From Scatophagus argus (lineage: Eukaryota; Chordata; Actinopteri; Scatophagidae): a stretch of DNA of 64,000 nucleotides. A program made the position numbers and the translations under genes. Position 1 is the first letter of the stretch; each line of letters starts with the position of its first letter. The notes beneath the pieces were generated by a model. The model saw nothing but the letters and a program-made list of their open reading frames with translations, was not told the DNA's origin and did not search any database. Of this stretch, positions 45,828 to 57,100 are shown in pieces. The stretch lies in NCBI RefSeq assembly GCF_020382885.2, contig NC_058503.1, positions 23,552,535 through 23,616,534 on the forward strand, written 5' to 3'.

Positions 45828-46835
45828 ATAGTGTCAGTGCCTCGTCCTCCCATAGTCCAGCTAACACAAAGCTAAGAAGTGTTAATCAAAATAACCTTAT
45901 ATCTCAGTGAGACAGAATATATCGGCTAGATTACGGGATAAAGTTAGGGGATAAAGAGTATGTTAGTTTAAACGAATCAACTCCATCTGGTTATATTAAC
46001 TATCATGTTCCTCGAGGCACAGGCCGAGGAGGAGGAGTGGCAGCAATCTACCACTCCAGTCTTCAGATTAACCCCAAACCTAAATCTGTCTGTAGTTCAT
46101 TTGAGAGTCTCACTCTCAGCCTGTCTCACCAAAACTGGAAGTCAGAAAAGCCAGTTTTATTAGTTGTTGTGTATCGCCCACCTGCTGCTGCTTACTCAGA
46201 GTTCCTGTCTGAGTTTTCTGACTTCTTATTTAGTTTAGTGCTCAGTACAGATAAAGTCATTATAGTAGGTGACTTCAACATTCATATGGATGTTGACTCT
46301 GACAGTCTTAAGACACCCTTTAACTCACTCTCAGATTCAATAGGTTTCCTTCAGATAGTAAACACCCTCAATCTGATTTTCACCTATGGTCTAGAAACTA
46401 AGAACCTGCTAGTTGTTTCAGACCATTCACTTATAACATTTGAGCTAACTCTAACAGACTTTACAGCACACAACAAAAAGGTTTACTATAGCAGATGCCT
46501 CTCTGAGAATGCTGTAGACAGATTTAGGGATGCAATCCCATCACAGCTCCCTTCAGCTCCATGTACCAGTACAACAGACCGTACTGATACAAACATTACT
46601 CCTGCAGAAACTGACTGCTTTGTCAACAACACTGCAGCCACTTTACACACAGTTTTAGATATGGACCCCTACTGTGGAACCAGCTGCCCATCTGGGTTCG
46701 ACAGGCGGATACCACCTCCAGTTTTAAGACCAGACTTGAAGAGGGAGCTGAAGCATGAGGCAAAGTCGATTTACATTTAAATTGCCCCTTGGGGACAAAT
46801 AAAATTTTTAAATTTGAATTTGAATTCAAACCCTC
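45828..46835 (+). mobile_element. L2-type LINE: endonuclease domain fused to the C-terminal end
   Basis: The open frame carries endonuclease motifs: HVPRGTGRGGGVAAIYHS, LLVVVYRPPAA, KVIIVGDFNIHMDV and VVSDHSLITFEL. Near 46665 it jumps to the C-terminal end of a LINE ORF2 (GTSCPSGFDRRIPPP in this frame; the neighbouring frame reads WNQLPIWVRQADTTSSF) and then to the 3' tail AATTTGAATTTGAATTC. The whole reverse transcriptase is missing. The first 35 bases match 62230-62265, which follow an ORF1 piece there. Confidence 0.8.
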
Positions 46836-46839
46836 ATCT

Positions 46840-48914
46840 TTGGTCATGAGCTCTGAGTAGTGACCGAAAGGATGAGATCACAGATACATGTGGCTGAAAT
46901 GGGCTTCCTCCATAGGATGGCTGAGTCAGGAGCTCTGACCTGGTCCATGGGGAGCTTGGAGAAGAGCTTTCCTTTTCACTATTTCAATTGTTTACAATTT
47001 CCAGAACACTTGACTGGATATTTTATTTAGAGCAAGGAACAAATGGAGTCAAATTCAGTGTGCGTGGACACATACTTGGTCAATAAAGGTGATTCTGACC
47101 CTGAACTGTTCTGAGAGGAAACAGAATTTAATATTGCATAGCTTATGACCACCAGTGGTACTAAGCTGACCTTTCTAGCTGAACTACAGTACAGACATTG
47201 TTTGTTTGTTTGTCAGTCTAATAATTGTAATTCAGCTCATGAATAAGTAGAGATTGTATCCAATATGTCATTGTTTCACAGCAACAACACTGCATGTTGT
47301 GTATCTCTTGTGTATCTCTTTCAAGCAAATTTGAATCCACTTTGCCTCACAAGACACCAAATCACAGTCTGGAGTACATGATTTCGCTTTCAAGGTATTT
47401 AATTTAAAATGCTGACATGCTCATTTCATGATCTACATGAGATTTAACAACACACCCAGACAATGTAAGAAAATATGGAATAATACAACATTAGTGGTTT
47501 GATGATTTGGTTTTCTGCAGTGAATGAAAAAATAAGTGAAATAATTAACAGTGACAAAAGAAGAAAAAAACTCTGGTGTTTTGACACAGCAAACCTGATG
47601 AAGATCCTAAAAGGAAACATGAACAGTCTAGTTCATAGACATGTAGCGCCCCTTTGCTATTCTGGCTTTAATAGGGATGGCTAACCTGAGTTCTTTAATT
47701 GATGTGGTATCTCTACCATAAGTCCGTGTGACTTCTTACCTTAATCAGCATGACAAATCTGGATCCAGTAAAACACTATTCAATCACACCACAGTCATGC
47801 TTCAAACTGCACACGGCAACTTAGTGACATTACTCTTCAATATCACACTTAACCTAAAGGCAATATCCCAATACAAATACACATTCACAAGTTTTAGGAA
47901 ATATAAGAACTATTCACTTATTTACACATCCAAGTGTTCCATTGCAAATGTCGAATACAACCAAAGAACACTTCAAACCACCGGCAGCTAATAAATCTAC
48001 AGTAATATCCAGTCTGCCGTTGCAGGCCTGAATGTACCTTGTGAGCGTTGTGACCTCAAACAAAATGCCGTTTCACCCGTAGGCAAAATAAAATCGGTAC
48101 CTGTAACAGTAGCTGAACGCACACACAATCCAAGGCCCACAGGAAATAGAGATGAGAGGAGAGAAACTACCCCACACACGCCCTTGGAGAGCTTCAACCA
48201 CAGCCGACGATGATGGTCTTCCACTCAGCAACCAGTCCGGCCCCGTCGAGTCCTCATCCCCCTCGTCGGCTTGTCGCATCACGCATTTCTCTAAGGAGTT
48301 AGCTCACCGCTGCCTGCCTAGCAAAGTCGATGCTAATGAGTTAGCCACCGACTCAGCAGCTAACGGTACAGTTGACTTGTCCACTCGACTGATAACTTTC
48401 ACCAGTTAGGTCACGGAAAGAGTCCTGGACGCACACTTTCCCCAAACGCTGGCAGAAGTTAATAATTTAAACATATTCCTCACTTCTTGTGTACATCCTT
48501 GGTCGTTGTTCCCGCTCTCTCTCTCTCTCTCTCAGTCTACCTCCATTTGACCCCGACTGTCATTGGCACCGTCACATACGCCTGCTCAAAATCATGCCTT
48601 AACACAAATAAACAAACAAAATTACAGTTCACATCAGGTAAACAATAAACACATGAAATTCTAAACCCAATTTATCATGTAATGTCAAATTCTTTAGATT
48701 TTTTATATCCTATTTATTTTATTGATGAACTTGCTATTTTTAACTTATTTATTGGTCTATTTATATTTATGAACCCATAACTTATACAGCCTAACTTTCA
48801 AAGGGCTACAGACATTATTCATTACATTGATGAAACTGATGATACTCCTTACTGTACACGAGTGCTACAAAAACAAATCCTCACATTAAGGTCTTTTTCA
48901 AGGATCACAGAAAT
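46840..48914. other. Intergenic DNA; one short relic shared with 59.6 kb
   Basis: No gene was recognised. At 47565-47640 the words TTTTGACACAGCAAACCTGATGAAGAT resemble 59645-59690 (split here as TTTTGACACAGC and CCTGATGAAGA), a shared repeat relic. A (CT)n run lies at 48516-48533. Confidence 0.4.
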
Positions 48915-48985
48915 CACATCTCTAAAAGATTATGACAGGAGGACAGTGACTGTGCAGTTATCGTTTGTTTGTTCATTAGATCTTG

Positions 48986-49900
48986 TTACTTACACAACAG
49001 CTTCTTGAGGTGTTTATAGATTTCTTTCATTTTCAGTCCATATATGATTGGATTAAAGAGAGGATGATACAGGATGATTTGTAATGTTATTATGAAGCGG
49101 GCAGTTTTAGGAAAATCAGTTTCCAGTCGCAGTAAAAAGACATCAAATGTAATCAAACAGGAAAAGTTGATTAATACCATCAAGTGTGGTAAACAAGTCT
49201 GTGCAGCTTTTCTTCTGACTTCTCTACAACTTTGATAGGATATTATAAATATTCTGGTGTATGTAAAAAGGATAAAGAGCACAGGTAGAAGTACAAGATT
49301 TACCAAAACAACCAAACCATATATATTTAACAGTCTTGAACTCTCACAGTGAAGTTTGTAAACTGTGCTGTTACAAATGATTCCTTTGAAAGTAAAGTTA
49401 CAGAGTTTCTTATTAGCATTCATTACAGGTGGTACTGCCGTCTGACAAACAGGCACAAGCCAAGCTAAAGCCAGAAAGATGCTGACAGTTGTTTTCCTCA
49501 TGATAGCTGGATACTGCAGAGGTTTACATATGGACACATATCTGTCATAAGACATGGCTGCCAACAGTAAGAACTCTGAACCAGCTAAAGAGTAAAATAT
49601 AAACCACTGAAAGAGGCAGGCTGAATAAGATATGATCTGTTTCTCAGATAAAAAGTCAATCAACAGCTTTGGGTAGATCACAGTGCTGAAAACAAGAGAG
49701 TTGATTAACAGAGCTGCAATGAAAATGTACATGGGCTCATGGAGGTTTTGATGAATCCAGATGAGATACACAACAGTAGAATTACTGCAGATTATTAGAA
49801 TATAAGCTGTGAACATGATGACAAAATAAAGATATCTGTATTTGTACAAATCCACGTACCCATCAAGAGTTATATATGTTACATTTACTCTGTTATCCAT
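48986..49900 (-). CDS. Olfactory receptor, MDN-type subfamily member 2
   Basis: An intact single-exon receptor of 304 residues starting MDNRVNVTYITLDG. Compared with the gene at 43904 it differs at ITLDG, in IL3/TM6 (SYQSCREV, SCLITFDVFLLRLE) and at KEIYKHLKK; the rest is the same. The motif MSYDRYVSICKPL, the TM3 Cys (SACLFQ) and TM7 FNPIIYGLKM are intact. Here the ATG has no in-frame upstream alternative, which supports the shared MDN start for the whole subfamily. Confidence 0.95.
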   Translation of the reverse strand: MDNRVNVTYITLDGYVDLYKYRYLYFVIMFTAYILIICSNSTVVYLIWIHQNLHEPMYIFIAALLINSLVFSTVIYPKLLIDFLSEKQIISYSACLFQWFIFYSLAGSEFLLLAAMSYDRYVSICKPLQYPAIMRKTTVSIFLALAWLVPVCQTAVPPVMNANKKLCNFTFKGIICNSTVYKLHCESSRLLNIYGLVVLVNLVLLPVLFILFTYTRIFIISYQSCREVRRKAAQTCLPHLMVLINFSCLITFDVFLLRLETDFPKTARFIITLQIILYHPLFNPIIYGLKMKEIYKHLKKLLCK

Positions 49901-50020
49901 TAAGTTAATCCAGACAAACTGTTAACAGACAAGACTACTTTCAGTCTTTAAGTCACGATTACATTAACATACCTCATGCAGTAGCTCGTGAGCTTGACTG
50001 CACGTGTGTTTGTATTTTTA

Positions 50021-50062
50021 TCAGCCTGCATGACCCTCCATGGATCTAATTAAATTTCCACC
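50021..50062 (-). promoter_or_regulatory. Conserved block upstream of the receptor at 49.0 kb
   Basis: ACCCTCCATGGATCTAATTAAA, 121 bases before the ATG. In this copy the core is TAATTA, a canonical homeodomain site on both strands. Confidence 0.45.
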
Positions 50063-50099
50063 ATGTGCTACTTTTCATCCAAACAACTTCATCAAACTC

Positions 50100-51024
50100 T
50101 GGAGGCCTGAACTCAGAGGTCTTGTTGGGCATATTTGCACCTGTCATACTTTCCTTTGCCCCCTCATCACACTTGTGCCTGTATTATACTGTAATTTTTA
50201 CACACAACAATAGATTGTGTGTTTTAAATATTTTGAATCCTGCAGTGTTCACATCAGCGTTTACTACCTCGTAGTTTCTGTCTTCCCTGAAGATTTCCGA
50301 CATAGCTTGACATGTTGATCAGCGGCAGATGTGAAACCGTTAGCAGAACTGAATTTGGATTTGAGGTAGTCACAGAAAAGCCAGCAAGGTCTTCTTGAGA
50401 AGACTCAGATATGGTTCACTCTCTGTGATTGCACCTAGACTTCAAAACTTCTTTCTGACGTATCCCAGAAAGAAACTGGCATCTGGCCAGCTGTTAACCA
50501 AGCCGACATGTCCCAGTTTCTTCACATCCCCACTGACTTACAATAAAGATGGACAACATGAGACTCTAAACGTGAAACCAACCATCTGGATGGCCTCCTG
50601 GTGGGAGGGGACATGGCTTGTTTCGCCACCTGACAACAGTAGTAGCCGAGACTCATACGGTGATCAAAGGCAAATATTACAGATGCGTTAAAGAAAACGT
50701 TGCCTTTAACCCATCTCAGTGGTATTTTCAACATGGTGATGGAAGCATAAGCTGGTTTTATTCAGTGATGTAAGGCTCCTTGCTGTGCTCCATCTTGTTG
50801 CTGATTCTTGTTAATTGACCCACAAACCGACAGTTCTGGTTAAAGTATTTCCTAGGGAATTTTTAAATGCTTCCTTTCCATAGCTGTTAACAGATGCCCC
50901 TCATGCATCATATGTCACATAATATAATAATTGTTCTTCGTACTGCCGGTTTTCCCTTTGTATTGATACACGTTGTTAGCCTTTTGTGGGTTTTAAGAAT
51001 CTGTGTATTCACTTCCTCATCACA
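50100..51024. other. Intergenic DNA without recognisable genes
   Basis: No gene, RNA or familiar mobile element was recognised; short open frames lack family features. Confidence 0.4.
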
Positions 51025-51115
51025 GATTGATAGACAGATAGATACTTTATTGATCCCGGGGTAAATTCAGTATCCAGTAGTATGCAGCACAAAACTCAAA
51101 AACCAAGCTATATTT
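51025..51115 (-). repeat. LINE/SINE 3' end with ATCT tail
   Basis: GATAGATACTTTATTGATCC followed by GGTAAATTCAGTATCCAGTAG is the same family as the piece at 36966-37180, in minus orientation. Only the last 60-90 bases are present. Confidence 0.55.
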
Positions 51116-51169
51116 AGGTTCAGGGTTAAATATATATTTTATAAAAGCCCCCAAGTCTCCTTATCACCC

Positions 51170-51775
51170 CCTTTGGGGTGGTGTGTGTGTCTTTCTCAAG
51201 TTCTGCATCTGGAAGTCCCAAGTTGTCTTAGCTTGGTCATTCTTAGCCACTTTGAGAGGTGTCTTCCATTCTGATGCTGGGACTTCCAGCCCATACTCAG
51301 TGTAGATATTCCTGTATACTCTGCCAACCATGGTGTCCCCCTTTATGTGGTTCCTGTCTGCATCTTACACTCAGGTGTTATGGGCTGAGTTGTCTCCAGG
51401 GCACCTTCACACAACCTGCAACTGGGATCCTGTCTGGTGTGGTAGACCCGAGCCTCTACTGATCTTGCACTGAGTGCCTGTTCTTGTGCTGCCACGTTTA
51501 GCACTTCCTTCAGTCCAGCCATTTCCAGCCATTGGTTGAATTTCGTCATAACGGTGGTACACACCCTTCAGGAGTTTGTCCCTCCCCAACGGTTCATCCC
51601 CTCCCCCTCATCATTGCCAGGTTTCTGTTGCCTGAGATATTCATTTAGCAGTTTGTCTCTGGCGGCCATGTTCCTGATGTATTCCTGCATCTTTGTTGTT
51701 GCATCCTGAATGCTGGTTCTGACACTCACTAGTCCACCATTCAGCTGACCTCTCACTGCCTCACCTTGTGCAGCT
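51170..51775 (-). pseudogene. C-terminal fragment of an R2/R4-class LINE (restriction-like endonuclease type)
   Basis: Minus-strand pieces in several frames read AAQEQALSARSVEARVYHTR, then QDPSCRLCEGALETTQPITPECK. This is the Cys/His knuckle that precedes the restriction-like endonuclease in R2/R4/NeSL-type elements; in this copy the His of the knuckle reads Pro. The next frame continues toward YTEYGLEVP. Upstream is RGQLNGGLVSVRTSIQDA. Frameshifts and truncation make it dead. The class is given from memory of fish elements of this type. Confidence 0.6.
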
Positions 51776-51939
51776 TACTTGCAGCCTCTTCATGCTTTCC
51801 ATTTGCCTGCGGGATCCCAAAGTATTTGTAACTGCCCTGAAACTCTGTAATATTGCCTTCTGGTGTCTCAAGCATATCTTGCCTTGATTCTTATCTTCTC
51901 CTTTTCTGTCTAATTTCTTTCTGTTCCATTTCATGATCC

Positions 51940-52566
51940 TTTATTGACATTTCCCTACTTTATCCTGAATCAGCAATTGCCCTTTTTTATATATGGCTAT
52001 GGCATATGGCTTTGCCCCAGCATTGTCAGCCATTTCCCTGTTGCATTACCCCTGCATCTTTCAGCTCTTACCCTGCATCAGCATTTGCACCATTCTGCAA
52101 GATATGGGGCAACTGTGGTTCAGGAGTAGAGCAGGTTGTCCACCTATGGTGGTTCGATTGCTCCAGATGCTGCACCATCGGTGTGTGAATGTTTGTGAGT
52201 GGTTAGCTCATGGTGTTCTGATTGTCATTATCCTCTGCCGTCAGTGTGTGAATGTGTATGTGAAAAGCGCTACATAACTATAGTCCATTTTCATATGGCT
52301 GTTCCCCTGCATTTACAGCCATTATTCCTGTTGTGTTACCCTGCTATCATCCTGCATTCTGCATTAGCATTTGCCACCTTCCTGCATCATAATGGCTTTT
52401 CCCCCTGCATTTACAGCCACTATCCCTGTGTCATGCATTACCCCTGCATCATTTGCTAATTTCCCCAGGTTTTCTGGTTAACCTTTCTCCCTTGCGTCAT
52501 TATTTGCATTTCCCTGTATCATTTTGGTATTTTCCTGCTTCTCTGGACGGCCCTTGGCCTTATTCC
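51940..52566. repeat. Degenerate CCTGCAT-rich tandem repeat
   Basis: Words such as CCCCTGCATTTACAGCCA, TTACCCTGCATC and GCATTTGCCACC recur at irregular spacing of about 40-110 bases. The block is interrupted by a SINE at 52106-52290 and ends at the Gypsy insertion. Confidence 0.6.
52106..52290 (+). repeat. tRNA-derived SINE in the degenerate repeat
   Basis: The head GGCAACTGTGGTTCAGGAG has a box A form and GGTTCGATTGC a slightly altered box B. The body has GTGTGTGAATG words, and the end AAAGCGCTACATAACTATAG matches a common fish SINE 3' end. No clear target duplication. Confidence 0.7.
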
Positions 52567-53113
52567 TGTTAGGATTGTGGCCGAATATTCGGCTATCTTC
52601 CCTTTGTTTTGGTTTTTTGTTATTCTTTTTTCCTTCAGGCACGCCGGGGACAGCCGTGTCGGCGGGACGGGGAATTGGAGCTGAGTGCCATCACCTGTGT
52701 CATTTAACCCACCTGTTTCCTGTTCTCCGCTCCTTATTTAAGGACCTGGTCTGCATCCACTCTCCGCCAGTTCTTCAGCTTTCCTTCGCGGCAGTACTCT
52801 GCAAATGTTTAAAACTCTTCCTGAAAAAACCTTTTCGTCTCCTGATCCTCTGTTTCTTTCAGCTCCAGTTCCCCGCCCGGCAGTGACGGCGTCCTTCGTT
52901 GTGTTTAAACCCTCCTTTTGAGGACACTTTTGTTGTATTTTTACCCTCCTTTTGAGGACACCTTTTGTTGTATTTTACCCTCCGTTGAGGACACCTTTTG
53001 TTGTATTTCTACCCTCCGTTTGAGGACACCTTTTGTTGGTTTTTGTGCTAATAAATCTCCTAGTGAGAACCCGCACCTGGATCCTCCTTCTCTCCATATA
53101 TAGTTCTCTAACA
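52567..53113 (+). repeat. Gypsy 5' LTR (547 bp)
   Basis: It starts TGTTAGGATTGTGGCC. A 14-bp palindrome GCCGAATATTCGGC lies at 52580-52593 in U3. A TATA-like TATTTAA is at 52735-52741 and the likely transcript start is at 52766. Four ~34-base repeats (ACCCTCCNTTTGAGGACACC plus a T-rich part) lie at about 52908-53040, and AATAAA is at 53050-53055. Confidence 0.95.
52735..52776 (+). promoter_or_regulatory. Gypsy TATA box and start of R with self-primer
   Basis: TATTTAA at 52735 is 31 bases before GCCAGTTCTTC (52766-52776). This 11-mer is the exact reverse complement of the 11 bases right after the LTR (53114-53124). The TATA spacing makes 52766 the expected first transcript base, so the RNA 5' end could fold onto the primer-binding site. 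Confidence 0.7.
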
Positions 53114-53124
53114 GAAGAACTGGC
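53114..53124 (+). promoter_or_regulatory. Gypsy primer-binding site, complementary to its own RNA 5' end
   Basis: GAAGAACTGGC directly follows the LTR and pairs over all 11 bases with the predicted start of the transcript. I see no match to a tRNA 3' end in its place. Self-priming of this form is known for Tf1 and predicted for the Tf1/sushi group. Confidence 0.7.
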
Positions 53125-53125
53125 C

Positions 53126-54130
53126 ATGGACTCGGATCCAGCGGGTTCATCTGAGGGGTATAATCTCCGGGACATCCTCTCACGTCAGGGGGTTCTACTC
53201 GGACAACACGAGCAGACGCTCAGTGAACTCCGGGCGGAGAATAGCCAACTCTTGAGAGCTGTGAATGATCTTTCGTTGCAAATCTCCACTTTCACCTCTC
53301 GTTCACCATCCACAGCCTCAACCCAACTCCAGCCTCCGCCGCCCTTCGAACCACACACCGCCGACCCGGAACCCTACGACGGGACGTTGGGGAGATGCAG
53401 AGGATTCCTATTGCAATGCTCCCACGTCTTCGCTCTGCGCCCCCAGAACTATCGCGCAGATAAGTCTAAGATTTTTTTCGTTGTTGGTTTACTTCGGGGC
53501 AGGGCGCTGGAGTGGGCAGAAGCGGAGGATTCAGGGACCCCACTCTCCTCAGGACCTACCATGACTTCATTGACTCTTTTAAAACCGTGTTTGATCTCCT
53601 GATTATGCTGGTAATGTCTCCCAACGACTCCTGCAGATTTCCCAGGGCTCGTCTTCAGTCGCCGATTACTCCATTCGGTTCCGTACTCTGGTGGCGGAGG
53701 CAGGCTGGGACGAAGGAACACTCCGTGGCATCTTCCTCAAGGGTCTTAACGATCAATTAAAGGATGAATTAGCCGTCGTGATGAACCGACCAGTCTTAAT
53801 GATCTCATTAATTTTACATCAGGCTGGACAACCGTCTAAGAGAGCGCCGTAAAGTGAGGCGCTCCCGCTGGGAGCTTCCCCAACACCCTCCATTGTCTCC
53901 AGTTCCTCAGTCCAGTCGTCCTTCCCTCCCGTAGGAGATGAGCGCCAAGATAGCCCCGAACCCATGCAGTTAGGTAGGACTCGCCTCGCCCCTGAAGAGA
54001 GAGAGCGCAGGATCAGGGAGGGAAGGCGTCTCTATTGTGGGGAGAGGGGTCATCATATCTCGGTCTGTCCCATTAGGCCAAAAGAGGGGCTCACCCGTAG
54101 AAGCGGGGTTACTGGTGAGTCCGACCACCT
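53126..54130 (+). pseudogene. Gypsy gag remnant
   Basis: The frame opens MDSDPAGSSEGYNLRDIL and runs with a coiled-coil-like stretch (HEQTLSELRAENSQLLRAV) to a proline-rich linker and the capsid region (PEPYDGTLGRCRGFLLQC). A frameshift near 53530 ends this frame at 53602; capsid-like sequence continues in others (YHDFIDSFKTVFD, then FRTLVAEAGWDEGTL). The nucleocapsid knuckle near 54030 reads [14 protein letters not shown], where the first of the usual CX2CX4HX4C cysteines is Arg. The gene is broken. Confidence 0.85.
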
Positions 54131-57100
54131 TAAAACCTAGTTTAAACCCTATTTCTCTCCCTGTCACCATTAATTTTGGGTTAAACTCCATTTCTGTTTC
54201 TGCCTTAGTTGATTCTGGTGCGGATGGAAATTTCATAGATGTTCAGTTTTGTTTACAGAACCAGTTATCCTCCTCACCTGTAGGGGTTCCATTCCGGCCA
54301 CAGCTCTAGACGGACGTCTGCTGGCGGGTCACCCACCAGACACTTCCTGTGGAGGTGATCACTTCCGGGAATCATCGAGAGCAAATTAGTCTCTTGGTGT
54401 TGCCCTCTCCTAATTGCCCGGTGATTCTCGGTTTACCCTGGCTCCGTCTTCATAACCCCCATATTGATTGGGAATCAGGTAAGATCCTTAGCTGGAGTGC
54501 TAACTGCCACGCCAGATGCCTCAAATCGGCGTCTCCCTTGTCGGCATCGGTTAGCATTCCGGCTACGGCTCCTCCCGACCTCTCTTTAGTCCCTCCGCAA
54601 TATCACGATTTAGCGGATGTATTTAGTAAAGCAAAGCTCTTCTCTCCCTCCGCACCGCCCGTACGATTGTGTTATTGACCTCCTCCCGGGCGCTACCTTC
54701 CCTGCTAGCTCCCTGTATAGTTTGTCACGTCCCGAGAGAGATCTATGGAGAGTTATATTCAGGAGTCATTAACAGCAGGCATCATTCGCCCGTCTTCTTC
54801 CCCTCTTGCGCCGGTTTTTTCTTTGTTAAAAAGAAGGACAACACCCTCCGTCCTTGTATTGACTACCGGGGTCTTAATCGTATTACTATACGAAATAAAT
54901 ACCCTCTCCCCCTCCTGAACTCGGCCTTTGAGCTCCTTCAGGGGGCTCAAGTGTTCACCAAGCTAGACTTACGTAACGCCTACTATCTGGTTCGAGTTCG
55001 TGAGGGGGATGAGTGGAAGACGGCATTCAACACTCACCTCGGCCATTATGAGTACTTGGTGATGCCGTTTGGGTTAACCAACGCGCCGGCCGTTTTCCAA
55101 TCATTTATCAATGATATTTTACGCGACTTCCTAAACCGGTTCGTTTTTGTTTACCTCGATGACATTCTGATTTTTTCTCCCTCTCTAGAGTCCCATTATG
55201 CACACGTCAGAGCCGTCCTCCAACGGCTACTTGAAAATAAGCTTTTTGTTAAAGCAGAAGTGCCAGTTCCACACTGAGTCCACCAGCTTTCTGGGTTTCT
55301 GCATCGGTCCAGGTCAGGTTAAAGCTGATCCAAAAAAGGTACAGGCAGTGGAATGGCCTAGCCCCACTAACAGACGTGAACTCCAACAATTTCTAGGGTT
55401 TGCTAATTTCTACCGTCGCTTTATCCGAAATTATAGTCAGGTGGCGGCTCCCCTTACTCGACTCACCTCCACCCTAAAACCTTTCCTCTGGTCTCCGGAA
55501 GCAGAGTCAACCTTCTGTACCCTGAAAAATCTGTTTTCCAGTGCTCCCATCCTAGTCCAACCAGATCCGTCTAGAAGTTTATCGTAGAAGTAGACGCTTC
55601 TGACTCAGGGGTGGGGGCGGTCCTTTCCCAGCGAGCAGTGGACGGCAAACTCCATCCTTGTGCTTTTTTTCCAAGCGCCTATCCTCAGCTGAAAGGAACT
55701 ATGATGTAGGAAACCGGGAGTTGTTGGCTGTCAAGTTAGCTCTCGAGGAATGGCGACATTGGCTAGAGGGGTCTGAACAGCCTTTTTTAGTTTGGACTGA
55801 CCACAAAATCTATCTTACATCCAGACAGCCAAAAGACTAAATGCCCGCCAGGCACGCTGGCAGCTGTTTTTCACCCGCTTCGACTTTACCTTAACTTACA
55901 GGCCTGGTTCTCGGAACACTAAACCCGATGCTCTCTCCCGTCAGTTCTCTTCGTCCCAGACTTCAGCTGGTCCTGAAGAGATCCTGCCCTCCTCCCGAGT
56001 GGTGGCAGCCATTACCTGGGGAGTCGAGGACTCGATTCGAGAGGGACTACAGACCGACCCAGATCCAGGTAATGGTCCGCCTAACCGCTCTTATGTTCCT
56101 TTGGCTGCTCGTTCTCAGGTCCTGCAGTGGGCCCACTCCTCCAAGTGGGCATGTCATCCTGGGGCACCTCGGACTCTGCTCATCCTCAAACGCCGTTTCT
56201 GGTGGCCATCCATGGGTAATGAGGTACGGGAGTTTGTGGCAGCCTGTCCGGTCTGTGCTCGGGGAAAAACCTCACATCGCCCTCGCGCAGGCCTCCTTCG
56301 TCCCCTGCCGTTGCCCTCTCGACCCTGGTCCCACATTGCTTTGGACTTCGTCACCGGTCTTCCACCCTCTGAGGGTAACACTGTCATACTCACCATTGTG
56401 GATCGATTTTCTAAAGCTGTACATTTCATCCCGTTAACCAAACTTCCCACAGCCTCAGAGATTGCACAGCTCCTCGTCCACCATGTGTTCCGCCTTCATG
56501 GTATCCCTAGTGACGTGGTGTCTGATCGGGGCCCGCAGTTCACCTCTAGGGTATGGTCAGCATNNNNNNNNNNNNNNNNNNNNNNNNNNNNNNNNNNNNN
56601 NNNNNNNNNNNNNNNNNNNNNNNNGGTATGGTCAGCATTTCTCCGGGCGTTGGGGGCTACTGTTAGTCTTTCGTCTGGTTACCATCCCCAAACTAACGGG
56701 CAAACCGAGCGGGCTAATCAGCATTTGGAATCCACCCTGAGATGTGTGGCGGCCTCTAACCCATCCACCTGGAGTGCCCATCTTCCCTGGGTGGAATACG
56801 CCCACAACTCCCAAACCAGCGCCGCCATCGGTATGTCTCCCTTTGAGGCGTCCCTTGGATACCTACCCCCGCTGTTTCCGGGCCCAGGAGGACGAAATTG
56901 CGGTTCCCTCCGTGCAACTTCACCTTCGGCGTTGCAGACGGGTGTGGGATGAGACTAGACGGGCCCTGCTTCGCTCTACTCAGGCAAACGAGCGTTCCGC
57001 CAACCGTCACCGCACTCCCGCCCCCCCCATCAGGAGGGTCAGTCCGTCTGGCTGTCTACCAAGTCTGTTCCCCTACGCACCGAGTCCCGCAAACTTTCCC

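Noticed and set aside
53033-53602. 189-codon frame starting inside the Gypsy LTR
   Set aside because: It is gag read from an upstream ATG in the LTR; the real gag start is 53126.
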